A stretch of DNA of 64,000 nt from Zoroaster sp. YZ-2022 (Eukaryota > Echinodermata > Asteroidea > Forcipulatida > Zoroasteridae). The stretch is from assembly GCA_029582265.1 (NCBI GenBank), contig CM055816.1, positions 5,203,690 to 5,267,689 on the forward strand, in the 5' to 3' direction. Below the pieces are notes generated by a model that saw only the letters and a program-made list of their open reading frames with translations, searched no databases and had not been told where the DNA came from. A program made the position numbers and the translations under genes. Shown one piece after another: positions 24,291-35,440 of the stretch (the stretch's first letter is position 1; every line of letters begins with the position of its first letter).

Positions 24291-24639
24291 TCCGTACAAT
24301 GTTTAGAAAGTGACTCCGACCTTCCCGACGTCCGTACAACGTCCGTTTATTGACGCCGACTTATCCGACGTTCACCGACGTCGGCCCAACGTATGCATGT
24401 TAGCTGGGGTCTTATCGCATGGGCACACTGGGCAGTTGAAAAATAATAATTAAGGTTCATATTATTAAATAGCAGTGGCGTTAATGTGAAATCGGGGCCT
24501 CCTTGTATGCAATATGAATGTTGGATCTGGGCCATCTGGCGTTTTAATGTGTTGGGGGCGAGGGGGGTTAGGGGCCCCGGTATACATTGCTTTGCCCGGG
24601 GGCCTCAAATATTCTTAAGACGGCCCTGGGTGGTGCGTA

Positions 24640-25147
24640 GGTGGGTTGAGGTGTTAGTGTCTAGTAACCTTGAGGTAAACACATGGCGTTACCACAAACC
24701 GAAACGATATCGATATTCAGTGCAAAACCTCAAATCTTATATAATTATGGTATGTATTTTTTTCAATTGTTTAATGTTTAAGACACATTAAACAGTTTAA
24801 TAATTGCTGCATCATATGTTGCATGTATGACTACTGGCTTTAAAAGGAAGGGTCGACTACTGCGTAATTATGTAGATTCTTTAATCTTTCTTTGTTTATT
24901 TAGAATTGTTTGTATGTATATTTGCCTAAATGTTTAAGTGATACTTTGTATTTATTTGTGTGCATATTTAATTATTTCCTTTGATCGATTGTGTTTGCAA
25001 ATTGTTTTGTCTCTTCGTTTTTCGTTTCTCTATTTCACAAATTTGTTGGTTTCACTGTTTCTTCGTCCCTCTTCTTTTCATCGGTTTCCGTGCTTCTTTT
25101 CTTTTTCTCCGTTTCTTTGAAATATTGTGTTGTTATTATATTCTAAG
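24640..25147. other. Intronic or intergenic stretch before EGF-gene exon
   Basis: Nothing recognised. The sequence becomes pyrimidine-rich before the acceptor TTATATTCTAAG at 25147. Confidence 0.4.
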
Positions 25148-25396
25148 TTACCTGGTACGAGTTCACGGTAGTCGGGGCACATATGTGTTTCTTTGGACAA
25201 GAACCGGATCCCAACAAGTCTAATAAACCTCGCTGGGTGATGCCAGCTAACCACAAACAACGATGTGAATGTACCAGTATCATGCCTGGTGGTCTTAACA
25301 CTTACACACCGGAGAGAGACTTTGAACCGTTCTACACTGATCATCCACTGTTTACCGACTGTCGAGCAGAGATTTCCATCTATTTCAACTGTACAG
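25148..25396 (+). CDS. EGF-module gene: N-terminal cysteine-containing domain exon
   Basis: 249-nt exon, phase 1 at both ends, acceptor TTCTAAG| and donor ACAG|GTGAGT. It codes 83 residues including HMCFFGQEPDPNK, PRWVMPANHKQRCEC and HPLFTDCRAEISIYFNCTG. It has five cysteines and one N-glycosylation site (NCT), consistent with an extracellular domain. I do not recognise the family. The first residues may complete the signal peptide begun at 4425. The next exon, 0.9 kb on, is an EGF-like module in compatible phase, so this is very likely the same gene. Alternative start: the in-exon ATG at 25183. Confidence 0.7.
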
Positions 25397-26310
25397 GTGA
25401 GTGAGAGTATTGTTAGATACATTTTAAATAATCTAGTGGCCTAGAACTGTTAAGCAGGTTAATACGAGTACCTGTCGAAAAATATTGCGTAATCGTACGT
25501 TCTGATAGTGGTTTCTAGGAAGATGGTTTCCATCAATTTATTATAGGATGTATGAAATTCAATTGCAAATGATTTGCTTTAAAGTATATCCCATATATTA
25601 AGGGCATTTTTCTTTTAAATTTTTTTCTTGAAACTTCAACAATAATAGCATCTACTCCACAGACATCTAAATAGTCAAGGCAATTGTTATCTAAATTATC
25701 GTTTTGAAATACGTTTTAGCATCCGTTCCAATGAGGAAAACAAATGTTTCAGAAGCTCTACCTAAGCGTATAATTTTGCCTAATTCCAACATTTTCACCA
25801 ATTAAATCACCATTGTTTGTCCAATACGACTTAAAGGGAAGGTACAATACTGTCTTGAAATCAAGAAATACATTTAACAAACAACCTGTGAAAGTTTCAT
25901 CTTACTAACATGTAAACATTGTAGCTTTGCATGGTGAGGATAAGTAAGACTAATTGCGGTGACACCATGTGGAATCTCAATTGAGTAGTAATTAGTTCTG
26001 AAAAGAACTGGAGGTACAACTCGACGTTTCGATCAGTGTGCTCTGATCGTCCTCAGGAGAATGTGCTGTTACTAACATGTGCTGTTTACGAGAATGAACA
26101 ATTTAAATACATTTTTCGTATTTATTCTAATTCGGAATTTAAGGATTGATGCCATCCTTAGCATTACACCAAGTATAGTTCCCATTATACAATGATGCTA
26201 TTTTGTTTTACCAATTCTGTACTTTACAATGAAATTATCTCCAAAAGGTAATTTATTTGAATGATGTTAACAGATCATAAAACTTAGCAAACATATTTAT
26301 ATTTCACCAG
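25397..26310. other. Intron with dispersed repeat
   Basis: Contains a family B left end (TTAAAGGGAAGGTACAA at 25831) and the GTAGCTTTGCATGGTG repeat at 25921-26062. No gene on either strand. Confidence 0.6.
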
Positions 26311-26403
26311 ATTGCAAAACCAACTGTACTAATGAAGGTCGAATGAATGACAAAACCTGTCAGTGTGAATGCAAACAAAACTGGAGTGGTAAAAATTGTT
26401 CAG
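26311..26403 (+). CDS. EGF-like module exon 1
   Basis: 93 nt, acceptor TTTCACCAG| and donor TCAG|GTGAGT, phase 1-1. Starts DCKTNCTNEG and ends KQNWSGKNCSG. Six cysteines in a C-x3-C-x9-C-x-C-x-C-x8-C pattern: an EGF-like variant in which the usual third cysteine of the first half is missing and an extra one follows the CxC. W-S-G before the last Cys is kept in most copies. EGF modules mediate extracellular protein contacts; ligand unknown. Confidence 0.8.
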
Positions 26404-27004
26404 GTGAGTCAAAATAATATTGGGTGTGTTGATCAATGTACCCCCAAATAAACGGATTTATATTGCACTAGAATAATATTATTGTCTTAAACATGTTTCA
26501 TTGAAAGAGCTTGGTTATACTGAAGGAAACAGTGCACTTAAGCTGAGGTTCTTTTTGAATATGTCCGTAGCTAATAAGTATGCAAATACAATTAAAAAGA
26601 ATGTCAACAAAGAAAATGTTACACTCCTAAGTTAATTTGTGCGCTGTGTGCACTGTTTTATAAGAATGGCGACCACAATAAGATATGCATTGCAAACACT
26701 GGGGTGATACAAACTACATCAGTGGTGTTCATTAGGCCGCTTCCCAAATATGAACACCATAGAAGAACAAAGTTAACATCACTGTGCACAAACATGTTTC
26801 CATTAACATGTGGTAATAGTTGTAACGTTACAACTATCACCAAATGGTAACAAATTTGTATAGCCGAACAATTCCCAAAATCACCCTGTTAATATAGGTT
26901 TTCCTGGTCAATTTCAGCAAATAAACAGCCAATTTAAAGACTGTGTCATTCTGTTTCGCCCAAAATTTAATGCTGCTCAAAATCCCATTCAATTTCGTAT
27001 TTGT

Positions 27005-27035
<31 letters not shown>

Positions 27036-28216
27036 GTCATTCATATTAAACAAAATAACCATCCAATTTAACAATCCACTCGAACATCATTCAATTTCGC
27101 AGGAGCTTTTCGCGGCGCGTATTTGGTCATTCAAATTCATTATTGGGCAGGCATTTGTGAAATTTGTTCAACTTAATTGACACTTTGTTTAACTTCGTTT
27201 AACTTTAATTTCCTATAGGTTTTTAACCTTGCGGGGCACGACTGTGTGGAAAAACCTCCACACAAAAATGAATATTCATGATTGTTTTACCTTCCACATG
27301 ATCCCAAGTCACCTCTAGTTAGATACTCCTTCATTGCCATTGGTTGAAAGACATATTAGGTTTGCACTAGGTTTGGAAAGTTGATTCACCCTTTATTTGA
27401 CCTGGGAATGCTTGAAAATGCAAAAATACAGCTATAAAAACGGTTCATTAATGAATGAATGGACAATAAAAACCAGGATAAAACATGATTGGCCCTATAT
27501 AAAGTGTACGAGAAACACACATGAATAAAGAAAACAAAATTAAGTATAAATTAAGTAAACATATGAAACGTATTCTGTTGTCTTTTTTGCATTTGTTTCT
27601 CATATTATTTTTTGAATTCTCATTTTGCGAAATTGATTGCCGTTATACGAAAATGAAAGTAACATTTTAGTGAAAATCTCCAGTCGAACCAACTCTGCTA
27701 AATTGGATGAATGTGCATTACTTAAAAAGAACGACGTATATGCTGATTTGAATATAATGCCACATGAATTCGCATAGCCTGAAAATAAAATTTAATTTAA
27801 TGCTTGAATTGTTAATTCGAAACACAGTAACAACTGGAGAGGCAAAATCTCTTTAATATGAACGTATGAAAGTGAAATTGGCTGCTTATTTGCCAAAATT
27901 GACCGGGAAAACCTATAAAGTTTCAGTTTCAGAAACGTGCCATCCAATTGAGATGATCCTCAGAAGTATGACTGCCTAATAATCAGAAGAAAATGTTATG
28001 TAATTTTAAGGTTAAATACTTATTTACTGACTTAACGAAGTTGTTATAAAACGGTTTTAACCGTGACAAAAACTTTAAACTAGCAATGAAATGGAATAAC
28101 ATGTTTTGTAAAGATACATTAGATAAAGGATTCGTATCCATTTTCTTTTGGTGCAAACGCTTACAGACTAAAGTAAATACATTTGACTTGACCTTTCTGA
28201 CTATTTATCTTTTCAG
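26404..28216. other. Intron
   Basis: (GT)n(G)n run at 27001-27037. A TATGAACACCAT word near 26749 resembles intron sequence that follows the exons at 34368 and 49549, suggesting this intron shares ancestry with them. No gene seen. Confidence 0.6.
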
Positions 28217-28315
28217 AGTGTGCCCTGTCCTGTGAGAATGGAGGTGCACTGAATAATGGCACCTGTCAATGTGATTGTGATCGTAATCAAAACTGGAGTG
28301 GCAAAAACTGTGGTC
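28217..28315 (+). CDS. EGF-like module exon 2
   Basis: 99 nt, acceptor CTTTTCAG| and donor GGTC|GTAAGT, phase 1-1. Codes ECALSCENGGALNNGTCQCD then CDRNQNWSGKNCG. Same cysteine plan as the previous module, with two extra residues between Cys5 and Cys6. Intact frame. Confidence 0.85.
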
Positions 28316-28862
28316 GTAAGTAAAATAACATATTCTTGTGTAACTGTTCCCCGAAAATAAACCAACAATCTATGAAACAAACAAAAGGAGAAATATTTGA
28401 GTGACGCGTATTATGTGCCAGGTGTTCGCCACCTGTTCGCCACCTGTTCTATTTAGCTGTGGGTATCCCCCTGTTGAGCGACGTTCGATATCCAGTACTT
28501 CGTTGACTCAAGATCACTGTAAAAGGGATCACTGTAAGATGTGCTTTGAGCAAATATCAAGATTTTACCTTTTACCATTTTTAGAGAGGTTATGTCACAC
28601 GGAAACTAAACATAAATTGTATTATCACAACCCAAGGTAAAATGTAAACAGTAATTTTGACAAAACGCCTGAGGTCCACTGAAGGAAAACAAATGGCCCT
28701 CTTACATTTACACGTGCAACAACGTACCTATCTGTGGTGTAAATTAAACAACTTTTGGACAATGATTTTGTTTTACTATTGGCATGACTTTGCAAGCGAG
28801 ACATCAGAGAAAGAGATTTTTTTTAACATAAGAGGATCATTTGTTTTCCTCCAGTGGACCAG

Positions 28863-28918
28863 ATTGCATTATATCCTTTGCGATTGGAGGTACACTAGAT
28901 AATGGCATTTGTGTTTGA
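28863..28918 (+). pseudogene. Decayed EGF-like exon
   Basis: Reads DCIISFAIGGTLDNGICV then TGA. The spacing of Cys1, GGTLDNG and a later Cys matches the EGF exons, but Cys2 has become Phe and the module ends before the CxC. A pseudo-exon about 550 bp after the intact copy. Confidence 0.65.
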
Positions 28919-29001
28919 TAAGAATATCCTGACGTGCCATTTGTTTTTAAAGAGTAAAATATATAATTTGACTTGATGTTTTTGACTATTTATCTTTTTA
29001 G

Positions 29002-29095
29002 AGTGTGTAATGTCCTGTGATAATGAAGGTATACTGGATAAAAGCACCTGTCAGTGTGAATGTGATCAAAACTGCAGTGGGAAAAAACTGTTCCC
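29002..29095 (+). pseudogene. EGF-like exon with one-base insertion
   Basis: Acceptor TTTTTAG| and donor TCCC|GTAAGT are intact. It codes ECVMSCDNEGILDKSTCQCE, but the exon is 94 nt instead of 93. A run of six A (GGGAAAAAACTG) where the intact exon has five puts the WSGKNC end out of frame. Including this exon would break the downstream modules, so it is either skipped or the allele is defective; an assembly or sequencing error at the homopolymer is also possible. Confidence 0.75.
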
Positions 29096-29278
29096 GTAAG
29101 TAAAATAGCAAAGAAAATTGTGTTGTTGTCCCTCAAAAATAAAACAAACAATCGAACAAATAAACAAACGAACGAACGAAAACTAATGTGAAAATATTTC
29201 AGGAGAAAAACATGCTCAAACTACAATAAATGTAGTCAGACATTGCTCTGAATGTAATCATCAAAATCATATAAAGAT

Positions 29279-29635
29279 TTGTGCAGCCTAATACTTGACA
29301 TGTGTATGACTACTGTATTGTCTGACAATGGATGTAGCCTAATACTTGACATGTGTAGGACTACTGTATTGTCGAACAATGGACGGAGCCTAATACTTGA
29401 CATGTGTAGGACTACTGTATTGTCTGACAATGGACGTAGCCTAATACTTGACATGTGTAGGACTACTGTATTGTCGGACAATGGACGGAGCCTAATACTT
29501 GACATGTGTAGGACTACTGTATTGTCTGACAATGGACGTAGCCTAATACTTGACATGTGTAGGACTACTGTATTGTCTGACAATGGATGTAGCCTAATAC
29601 TTGACATGTGTAGGACTACTGTATTGTCTGACAAT
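29279..29635. repeat. 51-bp satellite, left block
   Basis: About seven units built on TTGTCTGACAATGGACGTAG and CCTAATACTTGACATGTGTAGG. The array is split by a LINE and continues at 31708. The last 13 bp before the LINE (ATTGTCTGACAAT) are repeated after it. Confidence 0.95.
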
Positions 29636-31707
29636 AATAATAATAATAATAATAATAAAGATTTTTAGCGCGCACATATCCACCCTGCTGGGCGCTCAAG
29701 GCGCGGAAACAAAGAAAAACATTAATACAAACAATATACAATGATAGCATAGGGAAAACAAATTATGTACCGAGATACATGTACCTACAATGCAATTACA
29801 AATATACATCATCTTTGAAGAGTTGTGACATAAGATGAGTTTTAAGCATCGACTTGAATCTGGTTATACTATGACAAGATTTGAGTTTAGTTGGAAGATG
29901 ATTCCAGAGTCTCGGAGCTGCGACAGAAAACGACCTATCACCCCAGTTCCGTTTTGAAGTTGCTTCCTTGAGGAGTGACATGTTGCTGGAGCGCAAATTG
30001 CGTGATGGAGTGTAGACTTTAAGTAGTTCAGAAATATAAATTGGAGCAATGTTATTAAAAGATTTGTGAACAATTAGCATAAGTTTAAAACAATTCTCTG
30101 TGAAACAGGAAGCCAGTGCAGTTCTTTCAAGATTGGCGTGATATGGCATGACTTTCTGGACAAAGTCACAACACGAGCTGCTGTGTTTTGTATGTGCTGA
30201 AGACGAGATATTTGATTCTGCGGAAGACCGTAAAGGAGAGCATTCCCGTTATCAAGCCGTGATGTGACAAACGCATGTATAATTTGTTCAGCAGCACTTT
30301 TATTCAAGTATTTCCTAATTCGGCTTATATTTCTGATATGAAATGATGATATGCGAACAATGTTGGAGATATGTGGTTTTAAAGTCATTGTCGAGTCAAA
30401 TATAACACCCAAATTACGTGCATGTAATGAGGGAGTTATCTGCGAGTCACCAATTGTAATAAATGGAAGAGAAACTTTAGACAATTGCTGACGTGATCCA
30501 AATAGAACAAATTCTGTTTTTCATCGTTCAATTTCAGGAAGTTTTGTCTCATCCAACTTCGAATCTCTTGAATACATTTCTCCAGTGTTTTAATGCAGGA
30601 ATCAGCAGGTTCTTGAGAAGATTTAAAAGTAATGTAAAGCTGCGTGTCATCAGCGTAAACATGGTAATTTAAATTATACTTCAAAATGATATCACGAACT
30701 GGAGAGGTATAAACAGTAAACCACTGTGGGCCGAGCACAGAGCCTTGGGGTACAGAATAGTCAAGAGTAACAGGCTCGGAGATAGCGTTACCAATACAAA
30801 CATGCTGAGGCCTATTTAAAAGGTAGGACTTACACCAATCCAGGGCTGTGTCATGTATTCCAAGATGATATTGAAGGCGGGAGAGAAGGATTTTATGATC
30901 GACAGTGTCAAAAGCGGCGCTTAAGTCTAACAAAACTAATGCAGTGATTTTCCCCTCATCCATGGCAGATAAAATGTCATTGTTGACGCGAAGAAGAGCA
31001 GTTTCCGTTCCATGAAATGGTTTGTAGGCTGACTGAAATGTGTCCGACAGGTTATTAGCACGAACATGGTCAGAGATCCGTGATGAAACAACTCGCTCGA
31101 TTGTTTTCCCAAGGTACTTTAAATTCGCTACTGGTCGGTAATTTTTGAAAACTTCCTTGTCCAAATTGGGTTTCTTTAGGAGTGGTTTAACATGAGCAAC
31201 CTTCTGGCTATTAGGGAAACAACCGGAAGAAAGAGATCTGTTTACAATAATTGTGATATACTTAGCAAACACATCAATATTTTGTTTTATTAGCGAAGTT
31301 GGCACTGGATCAAGTTCACATGATTTTGATGGCGATTTCATGATGAGTTTCTTGATCTCCGTAACACTAGTAGGCTCAAACATGGACAGTCTACATTGTG
31401 GATCCTTGCGTGATGGTGTTTGTGATAGAATGACAGGAACTGAGGGAAAAGAACGACGGATATTCTCAATTTTTGTGACAAAAAAGTCTGAAAAAGCATT
31501 TGCGAGGTCCTGATCGGAGTGTGTAGATGGAAGCACTGGAGCTTTGGGTTTATGAAGCAGCTTTTCAACAATGTTAAAGAGTTTTTTCTGATCACCAGAG
31601 CTATCTTCCACAAGAGATGAGTAGTGAGTTATTTTTGCCTGGTTAATCATGTTCTTCACAATATCACGTTGGTTACAGTATTCTTGCCGATGTACTCCAA
31701 GTTTCCC
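29636..31707 (-). mobile_element. L2/CR1-type LINE copy 2, inserted in the 51-bp satellite
   Basis: Minus-strand, 5'-truncated. The 3' end is an (ATA)n tail and AAAGATTTTTAGCGCGCACA at 29636-29690. The RT is well kept: LLDLSAAFDTVDHKILLSRL, VPQGSVLGP, YHVYADDTQLYI and FLKLNDEKT-like motifs occur in order between about 31600 and 30490. A one-base loss near 30520 (TTTTTCATCG versus TTTTTTCGTCG in copy 1) shifts the frame, and another near 30090 separates the C-terminal part (LWNHLPTKL). No endonuclease domain remains. Flanked by a 13-bp target duplication. Confidence 0.9.
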
Positions 31708-33652
31708 ATTGTCTGACAATGGATGTAGCCTAATACTTGACATGTGTAGGACTACTGTATTGTCGGGCAATGGATGTAGCCTAATACTTGACATGTGTAG
31801 GACTACTGTATTGTCTGACAATGGACGGAGCGTAATACTTGACACGTATAGGACTACTGTATTGTCTGACAATGGACGGAGCCTAATACTTGACATGTGT
31901 AGGACTACTGTATTGTCGGACAATGGACGTAGCCTAATACTTGACATGTGTAGGACTACTGTATTGTCTGACAATGGATGTAGCCTAATACTTGACATGT
32001 GTAGGACTACTGTATTGTCTGACAATGGATGTAGCCTAATACTTGACATGTGTAGGACTACTGTATTGTCTGACAATGGATGTAGCCTAATACTTGACAT
32101 GTGTAGGACTACTGTATTGTCTGACAATGGATGTAGACTAATACTTGACATGTGTAGGACTACTGTATTGTCGGACAATGGATGTAGCCTAATACTTGAC
32201 ATGTGTAGGACTACTGTATTGTCGGACAATGGATGTAGCCTAATACTTGACATGTGTAGGACTACTGTATTGTCTGACAATGGACGGAGCCTAATACTTG
32301 ACATGTGTAGGACTACTGTATTGTCTGACAATGGACGTAGCCTAATACTTGACATGTGTAGGACTACTGTATTGTCTGACAATGGATGTAGCCTAATACT
32401 TGACATGTGTAGGACTACTGTATTGTCTGACAATGGACGGAGCCTAATACTTGACATGTGTAGGACTACTGTATTGTCTGACAATGGACGGAGCCTAATA
32501 CTTGACATGTGTAGGACTACTGTATTGTCGGACAATGGACGGAGCCTAATACTTGACATGTGTAGGACTACTGTATTGTCTGACAATGGATGTAGCCCAA
32601 TACTTGACATGTGTAGGACTACTGTATTGTCTGACAATGGACGGAGCCTAATACTTGACATGTGTAGGACTACTGTATTGTCTGACAATGGACGTAGCCT
32701 AATACTTGACATGTGTAGGACTACTGTATTGTCTGACAATGGACGGAGCGTAATACTTGACACGTATAGGACTACTGTATTGTCTGACAATGGACGGAGC
32801 CTAATACTTGACATGTGTAGGACTACTGTATTGTCGGACAATGGACGGAGCCTAATACTTGACATGTGTAGGACTACTGTATTGTCGGACAATGGACGGA
32901 GCCTAATACTTGACATGTGTAGGACTACTGTATTGTCTGACAATGGACGGAGCCTAATACTTGACATGTGTAGGGCTATTGTATTGTCTGACAATGGACG
33001 GAGCCTAATACTTGACATGTGTAGGACTACTGCATTGTCGGACAATGGATGTAGCCTAATACTTGACACGTATAGGACTACTGTATTGTCTGACAATGGA
33101 CGGAGCGTAATACTTGACACGTATAGGACTACAATGGACGGAGCCTAATACTTGACATGTGTAGGACTACTGTATTGTCTGACAATGGATGTAGCCTAAT
33201 ACTTGACATGTATAGGACTACTATATTGTCTGACAATGGACGGAGCCTAATACTTGACACGTATAGGACTACTGTATTGTCTGACAATGGACGGAGCGTA
33301 ATACTTGACACGTATAGGACTACTATATTGTCTGACAATGGACGGAGCCTAATACTTGACATGTGTAGAACTACTGCATTGTCGGACAATGGATGTAGCC
33401 TAATACTTGACACGTATAGGACTACTGTATTGTCTGACACTCCAATGGACGGAGCGTAATACCTGACACGTATAGGACTACTGTATTGTCTGACAATGGA
33501 CGGAGCCTAATACTTGACATGTGTAGGATTACTGTATTGTCTGACAATGGACGGAGCGTAATACGTGACACGTGTAGGACTACTGTATTGTCTGACAATG
33601 GACGAAGCCTAATACTTGACACGTATAGGACTACTGTATTGTCTGACAAATC
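31708..33652. repeat. 51-bp satellite, right block
   Basis: About 38 units. Variants differ at GGACGGAG/GGATGTAG/GGACGTAG, ACATGTGTAGG/ACACGTATAGG and GTCTGAC/GTCGGAC. Short deletions occur near 33132 and 33440. Because 51 is divisible by three and no unit contains a stop in the relevant frames, both strands appear open for long distances; this is not a gene. Confidence 0.95.
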
Positions 33653-33740
33653 CCCAGACTGCCGCTTCCCTTCAGATTTAGCAACGTAATATGGTGTGAT
33701 CCCAGGCTACACGAAATGGGATAAACGAAAGGGTTAAATG
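33653..33740. repeat. Dispersed ~85-bp repeat ending GGGTTAA, copy 1
   Basis: ATCCCCAGACTGCCGCTTCC, then GGTGTGATCCC and CTACACGAAATGGG, ending AAAGGGTTAA. The same block is at 50286-50376. A GGGTTAA end would fit a piggyBac terminus, but the other end is not identified. Confidence 0.6.
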
Positions 33741-34367
33741 ACTTCTGACTAGCACCCCGTGAACAAATGACCAAATCGTTAGACCGCCTATATAGGGCTA
33801 GATTGCTCAACTGGTATAGAGTAATGGTACGGTCATTGAGAGGCCAGCGCAGGTCAGTGTAGAAGCTAGGATTTGAAAATAGGGCGTCCAAGTTTGTTTT
33901 ACAAATAAAACAGGGTGTCCATTTAGCAAACAGGATGTCCAAAAGACACCCAAAAGCTATTGCTGGCTCATACTATGGCGTAGGCTCAAATCCTGCTGCA
34001 GTCAAATTTCGTTGTTCACATTCAACATGTTCTAGTTTACATCAATGTTGGTTTTCGTTTTGCCACGTTATCATAAAGGGTCATATTATTAAACTACAGT
34101 CATCGGCAAAGACATAAGTAGTTTCGATAATGACATATAATTGTTTCATCGAATAATTATTTATGTCACTGAGCTTTATAGCATACTGCACCCGAGTCTA
34201 AACTGTGTGATATACACTGCAAAAACTGGGAGAGTTAAAACTACCCAAGTGGTGTAGGTAGTTCGCTCAATATGAACACCATGGAAGAATAACGTTGATA
34301 TCACTGAAATAGAATCTCATACATAATTTAAACCAATAATAATGTACCACCCTGACTTTACTTCCAG
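33741..34367. other. Intron
   Basis: No gene. GTTCGCTCAATATGAACACC near 34262 recurs after the exons at 34368 and 49549, marking duplicated intron sequence. Confidence 0.5.
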
Positions 34368-34460
34368 AGTGTGAACTATTCTGTGAGAATAATGGTGTGC
34401 TCAATGATCAGACATGTCAGTGTGATTGTCTTGGAGACTGGAGCGGCGATTTATGCGCAG
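34368..34460 (+). CDS. EGF-like module exon 3
   Basis: 93 nt, acceptor CTTCCAG| and donor GCAG|GTACGT, phase 1-1. Starts ECELFCENNGVLNDQTCQCD, ends CLGDWSGDLCAG. All six cysteines are in the family spacing. The exon and at least 600 bp of the following intron are paralogous to 49549-50000. Confidence 0.85.
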
Positions 34461-34582
34461 GTACGTACAAACTATGCAGTATGCATTGCACAAACTGGGA
34501 GAGACACCAGTTCGCTCAATATGAGCACCACTGAATACCGTTAACATGCATCACTGGTGTTATTTGAACAAGGGACATTTAA

Positions 34583-34790
34583 AGGGAAAATATCGTCACG
34601 ATCAGAACGGACATTCCACAGGGCATGGAATCGGTGTCCTAGTTTAAGATGAAGACTGACTGAAAATTACTGGCTCATTTATGCAGCAGCGACGATAATA
34701 TGACCTTATCATGTGAGGTATTATTTTCAGTCATTGAGTTAATCTAAACTAGCACTCCGATTCCATGCCCTGTTGATCTTGACGATCCTC
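34583..34790. mobile_element. TTAA-type MITE family A, copy 5, with paralogous empty site
   Basis: 208 bp between TTAA at 34579-34582 and TTAA at 34791-34794. Ends AGGGAAAATATCGTCACGAT and ATCTTGACGATCCTC. The paralogous intron at 49.78 kb reads GGGACATTTAATTATGTCAC with a single TTAA, so it preserves the pre-insertion state. Confidence 0.9.
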
Positions 34791-35227
34791 TTAAACTATG
34801 CCACATTTACATTTCACATTAAAAGCAAAGAACACCAATTGTTTTCCATATTGTCTAAATGTTACCCTGACAAATTATTTCTCCTAATGTGCTTTCATTT
34901 TGGAGAAAATTTCGAAAATCGCCACTCACTTTGTCCAATAGTTTCTCAATTTCAGAATCGTGCCAATCAAAAAAATAATATTAGATTTTTCACACATTTC
35001 ATGCTCCTCAAAGTATGATTCTATTATAATCAAAATCATATCATACAAATCAGAAAAAAATGAATTAATCATTTGATATATAGGATCAAAATATTATTTG
35101 GTGAACTTGCAGAGAATGTATACATACTAACTCGACAAATATTTGACGGAAAGACATCATTAAAATAGATGCATCATATGTAGCATAATACTTAACAGGA
35201 GTACGTCCTATACTGTATTATACACAA

Positions 35228-35302
35228 TGTTCAATATCTAATGAGAATGGAGGCTTGCTAGATAGCTACATATGGTCACTGACCAAAATTAGAAAGGCGT
35301 GA
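35228..35302 (+). pseudogene. Decayed EGF-like exon
   Basis: CSISNENGGLLDS is followed by non-EGF residues and a TGA. The ENGGxLxx core matches the EGF exons; later cysteines are gone. Consistent with a dead exon copy. Confidence 0.5.
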
Positions 35303-35440
35303 CCTGTTTCATTGAGTGACAAAAATGGTTACACATTCATTACAGAAGTAATACGAGTCACCTCTAAATTTCATCAAATTTCGTATTGGCAAAGGAAATA
35401 ATCACATCGTTTTCAGAACATAATTCATGAAGGATAATGT

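Larger units (their letters stand above)
22460..24628. mobile_element. hAT-like element with perfect 8-bp target duplication
   Basis: Starts CAGTGCCGTC and ends GACGGCCCTG. It is flanked by GGTGGTGC at 22452-22459 and again at 24629-24636. An 8-bp duplication with CAG...CTG ends is typical of hAT transposons. No hAT transposase is visible; the interior is filled by other repeats: a palindromic unit, a CACTA-like piece and a 101-bp array. Confidence 0.8.
22277..24655. repeat. 70-bp tandem repeat interrupted by a hAT-like insertion
   Basis: Units begin GTAGCC/GTAACC at 22277, 22347, 22417 and 24655-equivalent, with GGTGGGGTGTAGGTG inside. The third unit is split at 22459; after the insertion and one 8-bp duplicate are removed, it is exactly 70 bp long. 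Confidence 0.85.

Noticed and set aside
25985..26062. Hammerhead ribozyme or Penelope-type end suggested by GACGTTTC and CTGATCGTC
   Set aside because: The conserved hammerhead core (CUGAUGA with GAAA) is not complete, and no Penelope RT is present.
30436..33120. Long minus-strand ORF of about 890 residues with repeats and an RT domain
   Set aside because: It is the 51-bp satellite read through into a 5'-truncated LINE; the junction is the LINE target duplication, so the fusion is an artefact.
31649..33459. Plus-strand repeat protein of about 500 residues
   Set aside because: Opposite strand of the same satellite; 17-codon period, no start context or splice structure, and both strands are equally open.
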